Part shown: positions 17,901 to 26,000 of the stretch, in pieces
Layout: the number at the start of each line of letters is the position of its first letter
How positions within the stretch are numbered: the first letter of the stretch is position 1
Source of the DNA: Faecalimonas sp.
GTDB taxonomy: Bacteria; Bacillota; Clostridia; Lachnospirales; Lachnospiraceae
Direction: 5' to 3'
NCBI GenBank assembly: GCA_029264305.1
Contig: JARICA010000011.1
Coordinates: forward strand, 1 to 40,702
DNA: 40,702 nucleotides
The notes under the pieces: generated by a model
Databases searched by the model: none
What the model saw: the letters and a program-made list of their open reading frames with translations, nothing else
What the model was told of the DNA's origin: nothing
Position numbers and translations under genes: made by a program

Positions 17901-18395
17901 ATTATTGGTGGATTGATTGTTAATAAAACAATTAAATATACAAAAAACAATAAAGTTATGGCTTTTCTTACAATAGAAGATTTACTTGGTACAGTTGAAG
18001 TTGTTATTTTCCCAAAAGATTATGAGAAAAATAAATTGTATTTGGAAGAAGATAGCAAAGTTTTTGTAAAAGGAAGAGTTTCTGAAGAAGATGAGAGAGC
18101 AAGTAAATTAATTTGTGAGTCTATTGTTCCATTTCAAGAAATAAAAAAAGAATTATGGATTCAATTTCCAAATAAGGAGAACTTTATGCAAGAAGAAGAA
18201 CAGTTGTATCGTATGATAAATAGCTCAGAAGGGAATGATACAGTTGTAATTTATTGTCAGGCAGAAAAAGCAATTAAAAAACTTCCAATAAACAGAAATG
18301 TAGGCATAGATTCTATACTTCTAAGTAGACTGACGAATTATTTTGGAGAAAAAAGGGTAAAAGTGGTAGAAAAAGCCATTGAAAAAACGATATAG
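14922..18395 (+). CDS. dnaE: DNA polymerase III subunit alpha
   Basis: DnaE is a replicative-type DNA polymerase; in Firmicutes it works beside PolC, extending primers on the lagging strand. The 1157-residue protein starts with a PHP domain (FAHLHVHTEYSLLDG, ITDHGVMFG). The C-family palm follows, with GPGRGSAAGSIVSYCLG and MPDIDIDFCFERR holding the catalytic aspartates. The thumb/finger motif FNKSHAAAYAVVAYQ, a helix-hairpin-helix and a C-terminal OB-fold (EIIGGLIVNKTIKYT) complete it. There is no PolC-style inserted exonuclease. The ATG follows AAGAGGAGAGAT. It heads a unit separated from the upstream genes by a terminator. Confidence 0.97.
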   Translation: MKFAHLHVHTEYSLLDGSNKIKEYVARVKELGMDSAAITDHGVMFGVIDFYRAAKAEGIKPILGCEVYVAPQSRFDKEIGTREDRYYHLVLLAENNKGYENLTKIVSKAFVEGYYYKPRVDYELLEQYHEGIIALSACLAGEVQKNLLRGMYEEAIKSAKRYEKIFGKGNFFLELQDHGIPEQATVNQRLLRLSQDTGIELVATNDVHYTYAADEKPHDILLCIQTGKRIQDEKRMRYEGGQYYVKSPEEMEKLFPYALEALENTQKIADRCNVEIEFGVTKLPRYDVPQGYTSWEYLNKLCFEGLENRYQTVTDELKERLTYELGVIQKMGYVDYFLIVWDFIKYARDNDIMVGPGRGSAAGSIVSYCLGITDIDPIRYQLLFERFLNPERVSMPDIDIDFCFERRQEVIDYVVRKYGADRVVQIVTFGTMAARGVIRDVGRVMDLPYALVDSIAKMIPTELNMTLTKALSVNPELKKIYEEDVQVKELIDMSLRLEGLPRHTSMHAAGVVISQKPVEEYVPLSLGADGAVTTQFTMTTLEELGLLKMDFLGLRTLTVIQNAVKLAEKSSGHKIDMHKIDYNDKDVLDSIGTGKTDGVFQLESAGMKNFMKELKPQNLEDIIAGISLYRPGPMDFIPQYIKGKNDKDSITYDCPQLEPILKSTYGCIVYQEQVMQIVRDLAGYTLGRSDLLRRAMSKKKADVMEKERQNFVYGNKEEGVPGCVANGISEETANKIYDEMIDFAKYAFNKSHAAAYAVVAYQTAYLKYYYPVEFMAALMTSVIDNPGKVSEYIYASRQMGIHILPPDINEGEGDFSVDNGNIRYGLTAIKSIGRSVIDAIIKEREIGGQYQNLKNFIERLSGKEVNKRTIENFIKAGAFDSLPGTRKQLMMIYIQILDQVNKDRKYSMSGQISLFDLVGEEEKKEFDIPLPDVDEYEKETMLAFEKEVLGVYVSGHPMEEYESLWKKNISATTMDFQASEETGHSKVRDGAKEIIGGLIVNKTIKYTKNNKVMAFLTIEDLLGTVEVVIFPKDYEKNKLYLEEDSKVFVKGRVSEEDERASKLICESIVPFQEIKKELWIQFPNKENFMQEEEQLYRMINSSEGNDTVVIYCQAEKAIKKLPINRNVGIDSILLSRLTNYFGEKRVKVVEKAIEKTI

Positions 18396-18471
18396 GTATT
18401 GTAGAATAAAAAAGATAGGAATATCGGATTCGATGAATAAAGTAAAAAACAGATAGATGGAGGAATTGAAG

Positions 18472-19446
18472 ATGGCAAATCACATTAAAACAATCGGAGT
18501 TTTAACAAGTGGTGGAGATGCACCGGGAATGAATGCAGCAATTCGTGCGGTTGTAAGAACAGCATTAGGAAAAGGACTTAACGTACAGGGAATCAGACGT
18601 GGTTATCACGGACTTTTGAATGAAGAAATCATTAATATGACAGCTCGTGATGTATCGGATATTATTCAGAGAGGTGGAACAGTTCTTCAAACAGCTCGTT
18701 GTGCAGAAATGCGTACAGAAGAAGGTCAAAGAAAGGCGGCCGGAATTCTTAAAAAATATGGAATCGAAGGACTTGTTGTTATCGGAGGAGATGGTTCTTT
18801 CGCAGGAGCGCAAAAGCTTTCTAACTTAGGAATTAATACAATCGGTATTCCAGGAACAATTGACCTTGATATTGACTGTACAGAATACACAATCGGATTT
18901 GATACTGCCGTAAATACAGCTATGGAAGCAATTGATAAGGTACGTGATACATCTACATCACATGAAAGATGTAGCGTTATTGAAGTTATGGGAAGAGATG
19001 CAGGTTATCTTGCTTTATGGTGTGGTATTGCTAATGGTGCAGAACAGATTCTTCTTCCAGAAGAACATGACTATGACGAGCAAAAAATCATTGATAACAT
19101 TGTTGAAAATAGAAAACGTGGGAAAAAACATTATATCATTATTAATGCAGAAGGTATTGGTGATTCTATTAATATGGCGAAGAGAATTGAAGAAGCGACA
19201 GGTATGGAAACAAGAGCAACAATTCTTGGACATATGCAACGTGGAGGAAGCCCAACTTGTAAAGATAGAGTGTTTGCTTCTATTATGGGTGCAAAAGCAG
19301 TTGATCTTTTATGTGAAGGAAAGACAAATCGTGTTGTAGGATTTAGCCATGGGGAATACATTGATTTTGATATTGATGAAGCATTAAACATGAAAAAAGA
19401 AATTCCAGAATATCAATATAAAATTGCAAAAGATTTATCAATTTAA
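18472..19446 (+). CDS. pfkA: ATP-dependent 6-phosphofructokinase
   Basis: PfkA phosphorylates fructose 6-phosphate to the 1,6-bisphosphate, the committing step of glycolysis. The 324-residue protein has GVLTSGGDAPGMNAAIRAVV at the N-terminus, GGDGSFAGAQKL with the glycine that favours ATP over pyrophosphate, and VIEVMGRDAGYLALW. The catalytic loop reads GTIDLDI where the textbook enzyme has GTIDNDI; both aspartates are kept. I chose the ATG at 18472 because GGAGG lies 8 bases upstream; an earlier ATG at 18457 overlaps that ribosome site. It follows dnaE by 76 bp and ends in a terminator. Confidence 0.96.
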   Translation: MANHIKTIGVLTSGGDAPGMNAAIRAVVRTALGKGLNVQGIRRGYHGLLNEEIINMTARDVSDIIQRGGTVLQTARCAEMRTEEGQRKAAGILKKYGIEGLVVIGGDGSFAGAQKLSNLGINTIGIPGTIDLDIDCTEYTIGFDTAVNTAMEAIDKVRDTSTSHERCSVIEVMGRDAGYLALWCGIANGAEQILLPEEHDYDEQKIIDNIVENRKRGKKHYIIINAEGIGDSINMAKRIEEATGMETRATILGHMQRGGSPTCKDRVFASIMGAKAVDLLCEGKTNRVVGFSHGEYIDFDIDEALNMKKEIPEYQYKIAKDLSI

Positions 19447-19458
19447 GGAACAGTTAGA

Positions 19459-19494
19459 AAAGATTGCACTTGGAAAAGGTGCAGTCTTTTTTTC
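19459..19494 (+). terminator. Rho-independent terminator after pfkA
   Basis: The stem 19461-19469 pairs with 19479-19487 (one T-G wobble), extended by A-T pairs, and runs into TTTTTTT. It lies 13 bp after the pfkA stop. Confidence 0.85.
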
Positions 19495-19498
19495 TCCC

Positions 19499-19527
19499 TT
19501 GCAATATGGAGAAAGAATGAGTACAAT
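19499..19527 (+). promoter_or_regulatory. Predicted sigma-A promoter of murI
   Basis: TTGCAA (19499-19504), 17 bp, then TACAAT (19522-19527), directly after the pfkA terminator and 39 bp before the murI start. Confidence 0.65.
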
Positions 19528-19566
19528 AAAAAGTAATGACGAAATTTCTGAAAGGGGATTATAAAG

Positions 19567-20397
19567 TTGGATATAGATTACAGAAAGGATGCACCGATAG
19601 GGGTATTTGATTCGGGAGTAGGAGGTCTTACTGTAGTGAGAGAAATCATGCAAAATCTTCCGAATGAAAATTTAGTATATTTTGGGGATACAGCAAGAGT
19701 TCCTTATGGAAGTAAATCTGTGGATACAATTATCCGTTTTTCGAAGCAGATTGTTCGATTTTTACAAACGAAGAATGTGAAAGCGATTGTTATTGCCTGT
19801 AATACAGTGAGTGCGCTTGCATTAGATATTCTTAGAAAAGAAACAGAAATTCCCATTATTGGTGTAGTGAAACCGGGAGCTAAGGTAGCAGCGAAAGTTA
19901 CTAAGAATAAGAAAGTTGGAATTATAGGGACAGAAGCCACAGTAAAGAGTGGTGTATATACAAAATTTATACAACAATATCATTCGGATATTGATGTGCT
20001 TGCAAAGGCTTGTCCACTATTTGTTCCTCTGGTAGAAGAAGGATTTGTAGATAATCGTATTACATCAGAAGCGATAGATTATTATTTGCATGAGATGAAA
20101 CAATCGGAAATTGATACATTGATTTTAGGATGTACACATTATCCATTGTTATATAATCGAGTTAAGGCATATATGGGAGAGGATATTTATCTTGTCAATC
20201 CAGCTCATGAGACTGCACTGGAACTAAAACAATTATTGAAGGAAAAGAATTTGGATAATACACCAAAAAAAGAAGGCGAAATTCCAATTTACGATTTCTA
20301 TTCCAGCGATGCTCCCGTACGTTTTAAAGCATTTGCTAATTCGGTTTTACCATATAGTGTGGATTGGATTGAACACATTAATATAGAAGAGTTTTAG
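19567..20397 (+). CDS. murI: Glutamate racemase
   Basis: MurI interconverts L- and D-glutamate to supply D-Glu for peptidoglycan. The 276-residue protein has PIGVFDSGVGGLTVVREI near the start, the first catalytic cysteine in IACNTVSALAL and the second in LGCTHYPLL, plus GDTARVPYGS. The start codon is TTG at 19567, preceded by GAAAGGGG at 9 bases; no ATG or GTG gives a full N-terminus, so this rare start looks real. The gene has its own promoter at 19499-19527 and leads into the DUF1934 gene 8 bp later. Confidence 0.95.
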   Translation: MDIDYRKDAPIGVFDSGVGGLTVVREIMQNLPNENLVYFGDTARVPYGSKSVDTIIRFSKQIVRFLQTKNVKAIVIACNTVSALALDILRKETEIPIIGVVKPGAKVAAKVTKNKKVGIIGTEATVKSGVYTKFIQQYHSDIDVLAKACPLFVPLVEEGFVDNRITSEAIDYYLHEMKQSEIDTLILGCTHYPLLYNRVKAYMGEDIYLVNPAHETALELKQLLKEKNLDNTPKKEGEIPIYDFYSSDAPVRFKAFANSVLPYSVDWIEHINIEEF

Positions 20398-20405
20398 GAG
20401 AAATT

Positions 20406-20858
20406 ATGACAAAAGAGGTATTGATTAATATAACTGGTATACATACAGATATGATAGAGAGAGGGGAAGAAGATGAACCAATTGCAATCATTACTCCTGC
20501 TAACTATTTCAAAAAAAATGGAAAACATTATATCTTATATGATGAAGTTGCAGAGGGTATGCCGGGAGTTACAAAAAATAAAATAAAAATTTCTGGCGAG
20601 CATATGATAGAAATTATGAAAAATGGACTTACCAATACACATATGGTATTTGAAAAAGGAAAAAGACATATCACAGGTTATGGAACACCTTTTGGACAAC
20701 TTGTTATGGGAATTCATACGAAAGATTTGCAAATTTCTGAAACAGAAGAAGAAATCAAAGCAACTATACTTTATCATTTAGAAGTGAATGAAGAGGCGGT
20801 TGCTGAATGTAAAATAAAAATAAGTATCACTCCGAAAAGTATGGGAATGAAGGTATAA
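20406..20858 (+). CDS. DUF1934 beta-barrel protein (YwiB-like)
   Basis: This 150-residue cytoplasmic protein matches the DUF1934 pattern: an N-terminal strand with a conserved threonine/glycine (INITGIHTD), the central YILYDEVAEGMPGVTKNKIKI, and a C-terminal LYHLEVNEEAVAECKIKISI, all expected to form a calycin-like barrel. The function of the family is unknown. It begins 8 bp after murI and is surely co-transcribed with it. The ATG follows TAGGAGAAATT. It ends in a bidirectional terminator shared with the opposing gene. Confidence 0.8.
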   Translation: MTKEVLINITGIHTDMIERGEEDEPIAIITPANYFKKNGKHYILYDEVAEGMPGVTKNKIKISGEHMIEIMKNGLTNTHMVFEKGKRHITGYGTPFGQLVMGIHTKDLQISETEEEIKATILYHLEVNEEAVAECKIKISITPKSMGMKV

Positions 20859-20889
20859 AAAAATAGATTGCAACACGCAATCTATTTTT
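20859..20889. terminator. Bidirectional terminator inside the end of a coding region
   Basis: A perfect 13-bp stem (20859-20871 with 20877-20889) has the 5-nt loop AACAC and A/T tracts on both sides. It serves the convergent genes 20406-20858 and 20882-21325. The TAG stop of the minus-strand gene lies within the right arm. Confidence 0.9.
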
Positions 20890-21325
20890 CTTTTTTAAAT
20901 CTTGAGAAAAATCCTTTTTTCTTAACAGGCACTTCAAGACCACCTCTAGCCCCTTTTACTTCAGTAATGTAGATACCACTTACCACAACTTTTACTTCTT
21001 TTTTAATCGGTAAAATTGGGAATACAGTTGCATCACACATTAAAGTCATAATTCTTGGTCCGATTTTTGCTTTGACAACCGGAACTTTGGAGCGACGAAG
21101 ATATTTTGGTGTGTTTTCTAGAACAACTGCTGGGAAACCGGCTTCTTTCAACTTCATTCGTTTTTTGTCAATAATTAGCATGGAAACAGTCTGTGCAGCT
21201 GCATCGAGTTTTTCCTGTTGCTCTGCTTGACGTTTTTCTGCTTTTTTACCAAGAAAGTATAACACGACCAAAACGATTGCTAATACAATGATAATACCTA
21301 AAAGTATTTTAACTGTTAAACTCAC
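20882..21325 (-). CDS. Membrane-anchored protein of unknown function
   Basis: This 147-residue protein has one N-terminal membrane segment (residues about 5-25, ILLGIIIVLAIVLVVLYFLG), then a charged, possibly helical linker (KKAEKRQAEQQEKLDAA). A soluble domain follows with FPAVVLENTPKYLRRSKVPVVKAKIGP and a basic tail ending GFFSRFKKEK. The start codon is GTG at 21325, with CAGGAGGGC six to eight bases upstream. Its promoter is predicted at 21378-21406. I do not recognise the domain. The orientation of the anchor suggests either a cytoplasmic or an extracytoplasmic domain; the sequence does not settle this. Confidence 0.75.
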   Translation of the reverse strand: MSLTVKILLGIIIVLAIVLVVLYFLGKKAEKRQAEQQEKLDAAAQTVSMLIIDKKRMKLKEAGFPAVVLENTPKYLRRSKVPVVKAKIGPRIMTLMCDATVFPILPIKKEVKVVVSGIYITEVKGARGGLEVPVKKKGFFSRFKKEK

Positions 21326-21377
21326 AATAGCCCTCCTGATAATAATTTCTATGTAATTACCTATTTACACTTGTAAT

Positions 21378-21406
21378 ATTGTAACATTGATTTTCTTTAA
21401 GTGCAA
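21378..21406 (-). promoter_or_regulatory. Predicted sigma-A promoter of the membrane-anchored protein gene
   Basis: On the minus strand there is TTGCAC (21401-21406), 17 bp, TACAAT (21378-21383), about 55 bp upstream of the GTG start. Confidence 0.65.
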
Positions 21407-21558
21407 GTCATCTTTAGGGAAAACGGTGAAAAAATAGGGGCTAAAAATAAAAAGATTATGAAGTTATAGAGAAACTCTTTAAAAGAACTAGGATTTGTGG
21501 TATAACGAGAAAGTGTAGGTTTTATAGAGCACAAAAATAGAGATGAAGAGGTATGACA

Positions 21559-22683
21559 ATGAAAAAGCAAAGAGTAATTGCGACAATGCTTACACTGTGT
21601 CTTGCAGTTTCAGTAGTAGGTTGCGGTAAGAAAGAAATTTCAAATGAATACGTGAAAATTTCACAGTATAAAGGTGTAGAAGTAGAGAAAGTTGCTGTGA
21701 AAAAAGCAACAGATGAGGACGTTACAAATTATATTCAAGCAAAGATGGCAGAACAGACAAAAGATGTGACGGGCAGAGAATTAAGAAAAGGTGATTTAGC
21801 ACAAGTTGAATATACTGGAAAGTTAAAATCTACAGGAAAAGTATTTGACCAAGGGACTCTTACTTTAGGAAACGGTGAACAATATGTAGATGGTTTTGAA
21901 GAAGGAATTTATGGACATAAGTTAAATGAGACATTTGATTTACCAATTAAATTTCCAGAAGGATATGGTGGACCACAACAGCCAGAACTTTCAGGTGCAG
22001 ATGTAATTTTTACAATTAAAATTACAGCAATCAAAGAGAAGGCATACACAGAACTCAATGATGCCTTCGTGAAAGCAGTTTCTAAAAAATCAAAAACAGT
22101 TGAAGAATATAAAAAAGAAGTAAAAAAAGAAATAGAGAAATTAAATCAAAAACAGGCAGATGCAGAACTTCGTGATAAAGCATGGAATGAAGTTATGGAT
22201 AAAGCAGAAATTAAAAAATATCCAGAGAAAAGATTAAAAGAAAAAGAAAAGACAATTGAAGAACAATTTAAGAAACTTGTAAAACAATCATATGGTATTT
22301 CATATGAAGATTATTTAAAACAAAGTGGACAGACAGAAGCAGATTTTAAAAAGCAAGTAAAGAGTATGGCAAAAGAATCTTTGAAACCTGCTTTAGTAGC
22401 AGAATTAATTGCAAAGGAAGAAGGTCTTGAAATTTCTGATAAAAAAATGAAAGAAGAAATGAAAACTTTTGCGAAAGATAATGGTTATCCTGATGTAGAT
22501 ACTCTTGTTGAGTTAAATGGAAAAGATATGGTAACAGAAGCTATTCTTCAGAATAAAATAATGGAATGGCTTGCTGATAATTGTAAACAAGTTGAAAGTA
22601 AAAAAGAAGACAAAAAAGATAAAGAAGATAAGAAAGAAAATAAAAAAGACGAAGAAAAGAAAACAGATAAAAAAAGTAAATAG
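21559..22683 (+). CDS. FKBP-type peptidyl-prolyl isomerase lipoprotein, trigger-factor-like
   Basis: This is predicted to be an extracytoplasmic folding catalyst that isomerises prolyl bonds and holds unfolded exported proteins. From the ATG at 21559 (chosen because GAAGAGG lies 7 bases upstream; another ATG at 21553 is too close) it has 374 residues. A lipoprotein signal ends in VVGC with the cysteine at residue 22. The FKBP domain covers about residues 75-160 (GDLAQVEYTGKL, VFDQGTLTLGNGEQYVDGFE, ADVIFTIKITAIKE). Helices resembling the C-terminal arms of trigger factor follow, ending in a lysine/glutamate-rich tail. It ends in a strong terminator. Confidence 0.88.
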   Translation: MKKQRVIATMLTLCLAVSVVGCGKKEISNEYVKISQYKGVEVEKVAVKKATDEDVTNYIQAKMAEQTKDVTGRELRKGDLAQVEYTGKLKSTGKVFDQGTLTLGNGEQYVDGFEEGIYGHKLNETFDLPIKFPEGYGGPQQPELSGADVIFTIKITAIKEKAYTELNDAFVKAVSKKSKTVEEYKKEVKKEIEKLNQKQADAELRDKAWNEVMDKAEIKKYPEKRLKEKEKTIEEQFKKLVKQSYGISYEDYLKQSGQTEADFKKQVKSMAKESLKPALVAELIAKEEGLEISDKKMKEEMKTFAKDNGYPDVDTLVELNGKDMVTEAILQNKIMEWLADNCKQVESKKEDKKDKEDKKENKKDEEKKTDKKSK

Positions 22684-22691
22684 TCATAATC

Positions 22692-22727
22692 ATAAAAAGC
22701 GTAGCGATGTATTGCTACGCTTTTTAT
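22692..22727 (+). terminator. Rho-independent terminator after the FKBP lipoprotein gene
   Basis: A perfect 14-bp stem (22692-22705 with 22714-22727) has an 8-nt loop and a T-tract in its descending arm. It separates the housekeeping genes from the CRISPR locus. Confidence 0.9.
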
Positions 22728-22864
22728 ATGCGGAAAATATTTGAATAATATGTACTGGAATCGTTTTAATTCTGAAAATAATGTGATATTCTTTTAGTAG
22801 AATATATTATTAAGATTGTGGATGATTATAGAAAATAAGTGATTTATCTGAAAAATCATAAAAA

Positions 22865-22893
22865 ATAAAAACCTGTATGAAACAGGTTTTTAT
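22865..22893 (-). terminator. tracrRNA terminator
   Basis: A perfect 12-bp stem (22865-22876 with 22882-22893) with loop ATGAA on the plus strand. On the minus strand it runs into a T-rich tail (TTTTTATTTTT). Confidence 0.9.
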
Positions 22894-22941
22894 CCACACA
22901 CTGTGGGTCACAAAAAGTGACGATTTGAATAAATTCTTATT

Positions 22942-22970
22942 TGAACTTATGATGTAAAATTTAGTATGGT
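22942..22970 (+). promoter_or_regulatory. Candidate cas9 promoter within the tracrRNA gene
   Basis: TTGAAC (22942-22947), 17 bp, TATGGT (22965-22970). A second candidate is TTGAAT (22925-22930), 17 bp, TATGAT (22948-22953). Both lie on the plus strand inside the tracrRNA region and 70-90 bp upstream of cas9. The sequence is AT-rich, so chance matches are possible. Confidence 0.45.
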
Positions 22971-22985
22971 ACTAAACTTATATTC

Positions 22986-23014
22986 ATATTAAGAGTAAAT
23001 AATAAAAAAGTCAA
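22986..23014 (-). promoter_or_regulatory. tracrRNA promoter
   Basis: On the minus strand there is TTGACT (23009-23014), exactly 17 bp, TAATAT (22986-22991). Transcription would start near 22979, one base or so before the anti-repeat. It lies within the cas9 5' leader, just upstream of the cas9 ribosome site. Confidence 0.75.
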
Positions 23015-23040
23015 TAAAAAAATGCGAAAAGGAGAAGAAA

Positions 23041-26000
23041 ATGGAGCAAAAATATTTTTTGGGTTTAGACATGGGGACAGGCTCTCTGGGGTGGGCGGTA
23101 ACAAATGAAAAGTATGAGGTTTTGAGAAAACATGGAAAAGCTCTTTGGGGAGTTCGATTATTTGAAAGTGCTAATACAGCGGAAGAAAGAAGAGGATTTA
23201 GGACGGCACGGAGAAGATTGGATAGGAGAAATTGGAGATTACAGATTCTGCAGGAATTATTTGCAGAGGAGATTACGAAGGTCGATCCAGGATTTTATTT
23301 GCGGATGAAAGAAAGCAAATATTATCCAGAAGATAAAAGAGAATTAAACGGAGAATGTCCAGAGCTACCGTATGCGCTGTTTGTTGACGAAAATTTTACA
23401 GATAAAGAGTATCATCAGCAATTTCCTACGATTTATCATTTAAGAAAAATGCTGATGACAACGAATGATGTACCAGATATCCGTTTGGTTTATCTGGCAT
23501 TTCATCATATGATGAAACATAGAGGACACTTTTTACTGCATGGAAATATGAATGAAATTAGAGAATTTCGGACTACATTTTCTCAATTAATAGAAAACAT
23601 AAAAAACGAGGAGTTAGACTTTGATTTATCTGTAAATGATGAAATCTATTTGGAGATAGAAAGAATTTTAAAGGATAAAAATATTACAAAAAGTACAAAA
23701 AAGTCTAAATTGTGGAAAATTCTTGGTGCAAACAAAGCATGTGAAAAGGGAATTTTAAACTTAATAGTTGGAGGAAAAGTAAAATTATCCGATATCTTTC
23801 ATAATAAAGAATTAGATGATAGCGAAAGACCGTCCATATCATTTGCGGATAGTGGATATGAGGATTATATCGGGATGCTTGAAGCTGAGTTAGGGGAACA
23901 ATACTATATTATTGAGTCGGCAAAAGCAGTATACGATTGGGCAGTATTGGCTGACATTTTGAAGGATAGTCAGTCGATTTCAGATGCAAAGGTGAAAATC
24001 TATGAAAAACATAAAAAAGATCTTGGTTATCTAAAAACGCTTGTGAAGAAGCATATGACAAAAGAGGAATATAATCAGATATTTGTAAAAACAGATGGAA
24101 AGCTCAGTAATTATTGTAGTTATGTTGGAATGACAAAGAAAAATGGAGAGAAAATAGATTTAGAGAGTAAACGCTGTAGTAAAGAAGAATTTTATGATTT
24201 TCTTAAAAAAACAGTTTTAAAAAGATTAGAGAATGTAGAAGAGAGTATTTATCTAAAAGAGGAGTTAGAAAAAGGCACCTTTCTTCCAAAGCAAGTAAAT
24301 AAAGACAATGGAGTAATTCCATATCAAATTCATCAATATGAGTTAGAAAAAATTATAGAGAATCTTTCAGATAAAATGTCGATTTTGCGAGAAAAAGGAG
24401 AAAAAATCAAGCAATTATTTACGTTTAGAGTTCCTTATTATGTTGGACCGTTAAATGGTGAAAAGTTTTCTTGGGTAGTTAAAAGAAATGATCAAAAAAT
24501 ATATCCATGGAATTTTAGCGAAGTGATAGATATTGAAGAAAGTGCAGAGAAATTTATTCGTCGGATGACAAATAAGTGCACATATTTGTATGGCGAAGAT
24601 GTTATGCCGAAAGATTCTCTATTATATAGTAAATTTATGGTGTTAAATGAACTTAATAATCTGCGTTTAAATGGAGAAAAAATTTCAACAGAATTAAAGC
24701 AAAAAATTTACAAGGAAGTATTTTGTAGATATCGAAAAGTGACACAGAAAAAATTGAAAAAATATTTGTGTATAGAAGGGATCGCGAGTAAAGGAGTAGA
24801 AATTTCTGGAATAGACGGAGAATTTAAATCTTCGCTGACAGCTTATCATGATTTTAAAGAAAAATTAACAGGGGTGGAATTAAGTCAACAAGATAAAGAA
24901 AATATTATCTTAGATATTGTTTTGTTTGGTGATGATAAAAAACTTCTGAAGAAAAGAATAGAGAAGAAGTTTCCGCATTTGACAGAGACACAGAAAAAAT
25001 CTATATGTTCCTTGTCATACAAAGGCTGGGGAAGGTTATCTAAGAAATTTTTGGAGGAGATAGAAGCGCCGGCACCAGAAACAGGAGAAGCATGGAATCT
25101 TATTACGGCACTATGGGAAACAAACGATAATTTAATGGAACTTCTGAGTAAAAAGTATATATTTGGGGAAGCAATCGAAGCGTTTAATGGTAAGAATGAA
25201 AAGACGAAATTAAATTATAAAACAGTGGAAGAATTGTGTGTATCACCAGCGGTAAAACGTCAGATTTGGCAGACATTAAGAGTAGTTAAAGAGATAGAAA
25301 AGGTTATGGGAGGAAAGCCACAAAGGGTATTTGTGGAAATGGCAAGAGATAAGCAAGAAAGTAAGCGAACAGAATCGCGTAAGAAACAATTACAAGATTT
25401 ATACAAGGCTTGTAAAAATGAGGAAAGAGATTGGATTGCAGAACTAGGGAAATATGAAGATCACCAACTTAGAAGTGATAAATTATATTTATATTATACG
25501 CAAAAAGGGAAGTGTATGTATTCAGGGGAAGTTATTCCACTAGAAGAGTTGTGGGATAACACAAAATACGATATCGATCATATTTATCCGCAGTCTAAGA
25601 CAATGGATGACAGTTTAAATAACCGTGTGTTAGTAAAGAAAGAATACAATGCAAATAAGTCAGATGTCTATCCAATTGCTAAGGAAATTAGGGAAGCGAG
25701 GTCCTCTTTTTGGAAAAGTCTTTTGGAAGGAGGATTTATTAGTAAAGAGAAATATGATCGTTTAACTCGTAAGGATGACTTTAGTGAAGGAGAGTTGGCA
25801 GGGTTTATTGAAAGGCAAATTGTAGAAACACGACAGGGAACAAAAGCGGTGGCGGAGATTTTGAAACAGGCTTTACCAGAAACGGAGATTGTATATGTAA
25901 AAGCAAAAACAGTGTCTCAATTTAGGCAATCTTACCAAGAGGATGAGGCGTTTATTAAAGTGCGTGAAATGAATGACTTTCATCATGCAAAGGATGCTTA

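Larger units (their letters stand above)
22857..22979 (-). ncRNA. tracrRNA of the type II-A CRISPR system
   Basis: Read on the minus strand, the first 40 bases (about 22978-22940) form an anti-repeat to the array repeat. TAGTACCATAC, TTTTACATCAT and TCAAA match the reverse complement of the repeat, with small bulges between. Then comes AAGTTCAAATAAG, like the AAGTTAAAATAAG of S. pyogenes tracrRNA, and a small AATAA/TTATT nexus-like hairpin. The hairpin GTCAC/GTGAC follows at 22907-22921, then CCACA/TGTGG at 22894-22906. The terminator at 22865-22893 ends the RNA. The predicted length is about 120 nt. The gene is divergent from cas9 and fully inside the cas9 upstream region. The ends are predictions; the anti-repeat match is direct evidence. 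Confidence 0.92.
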
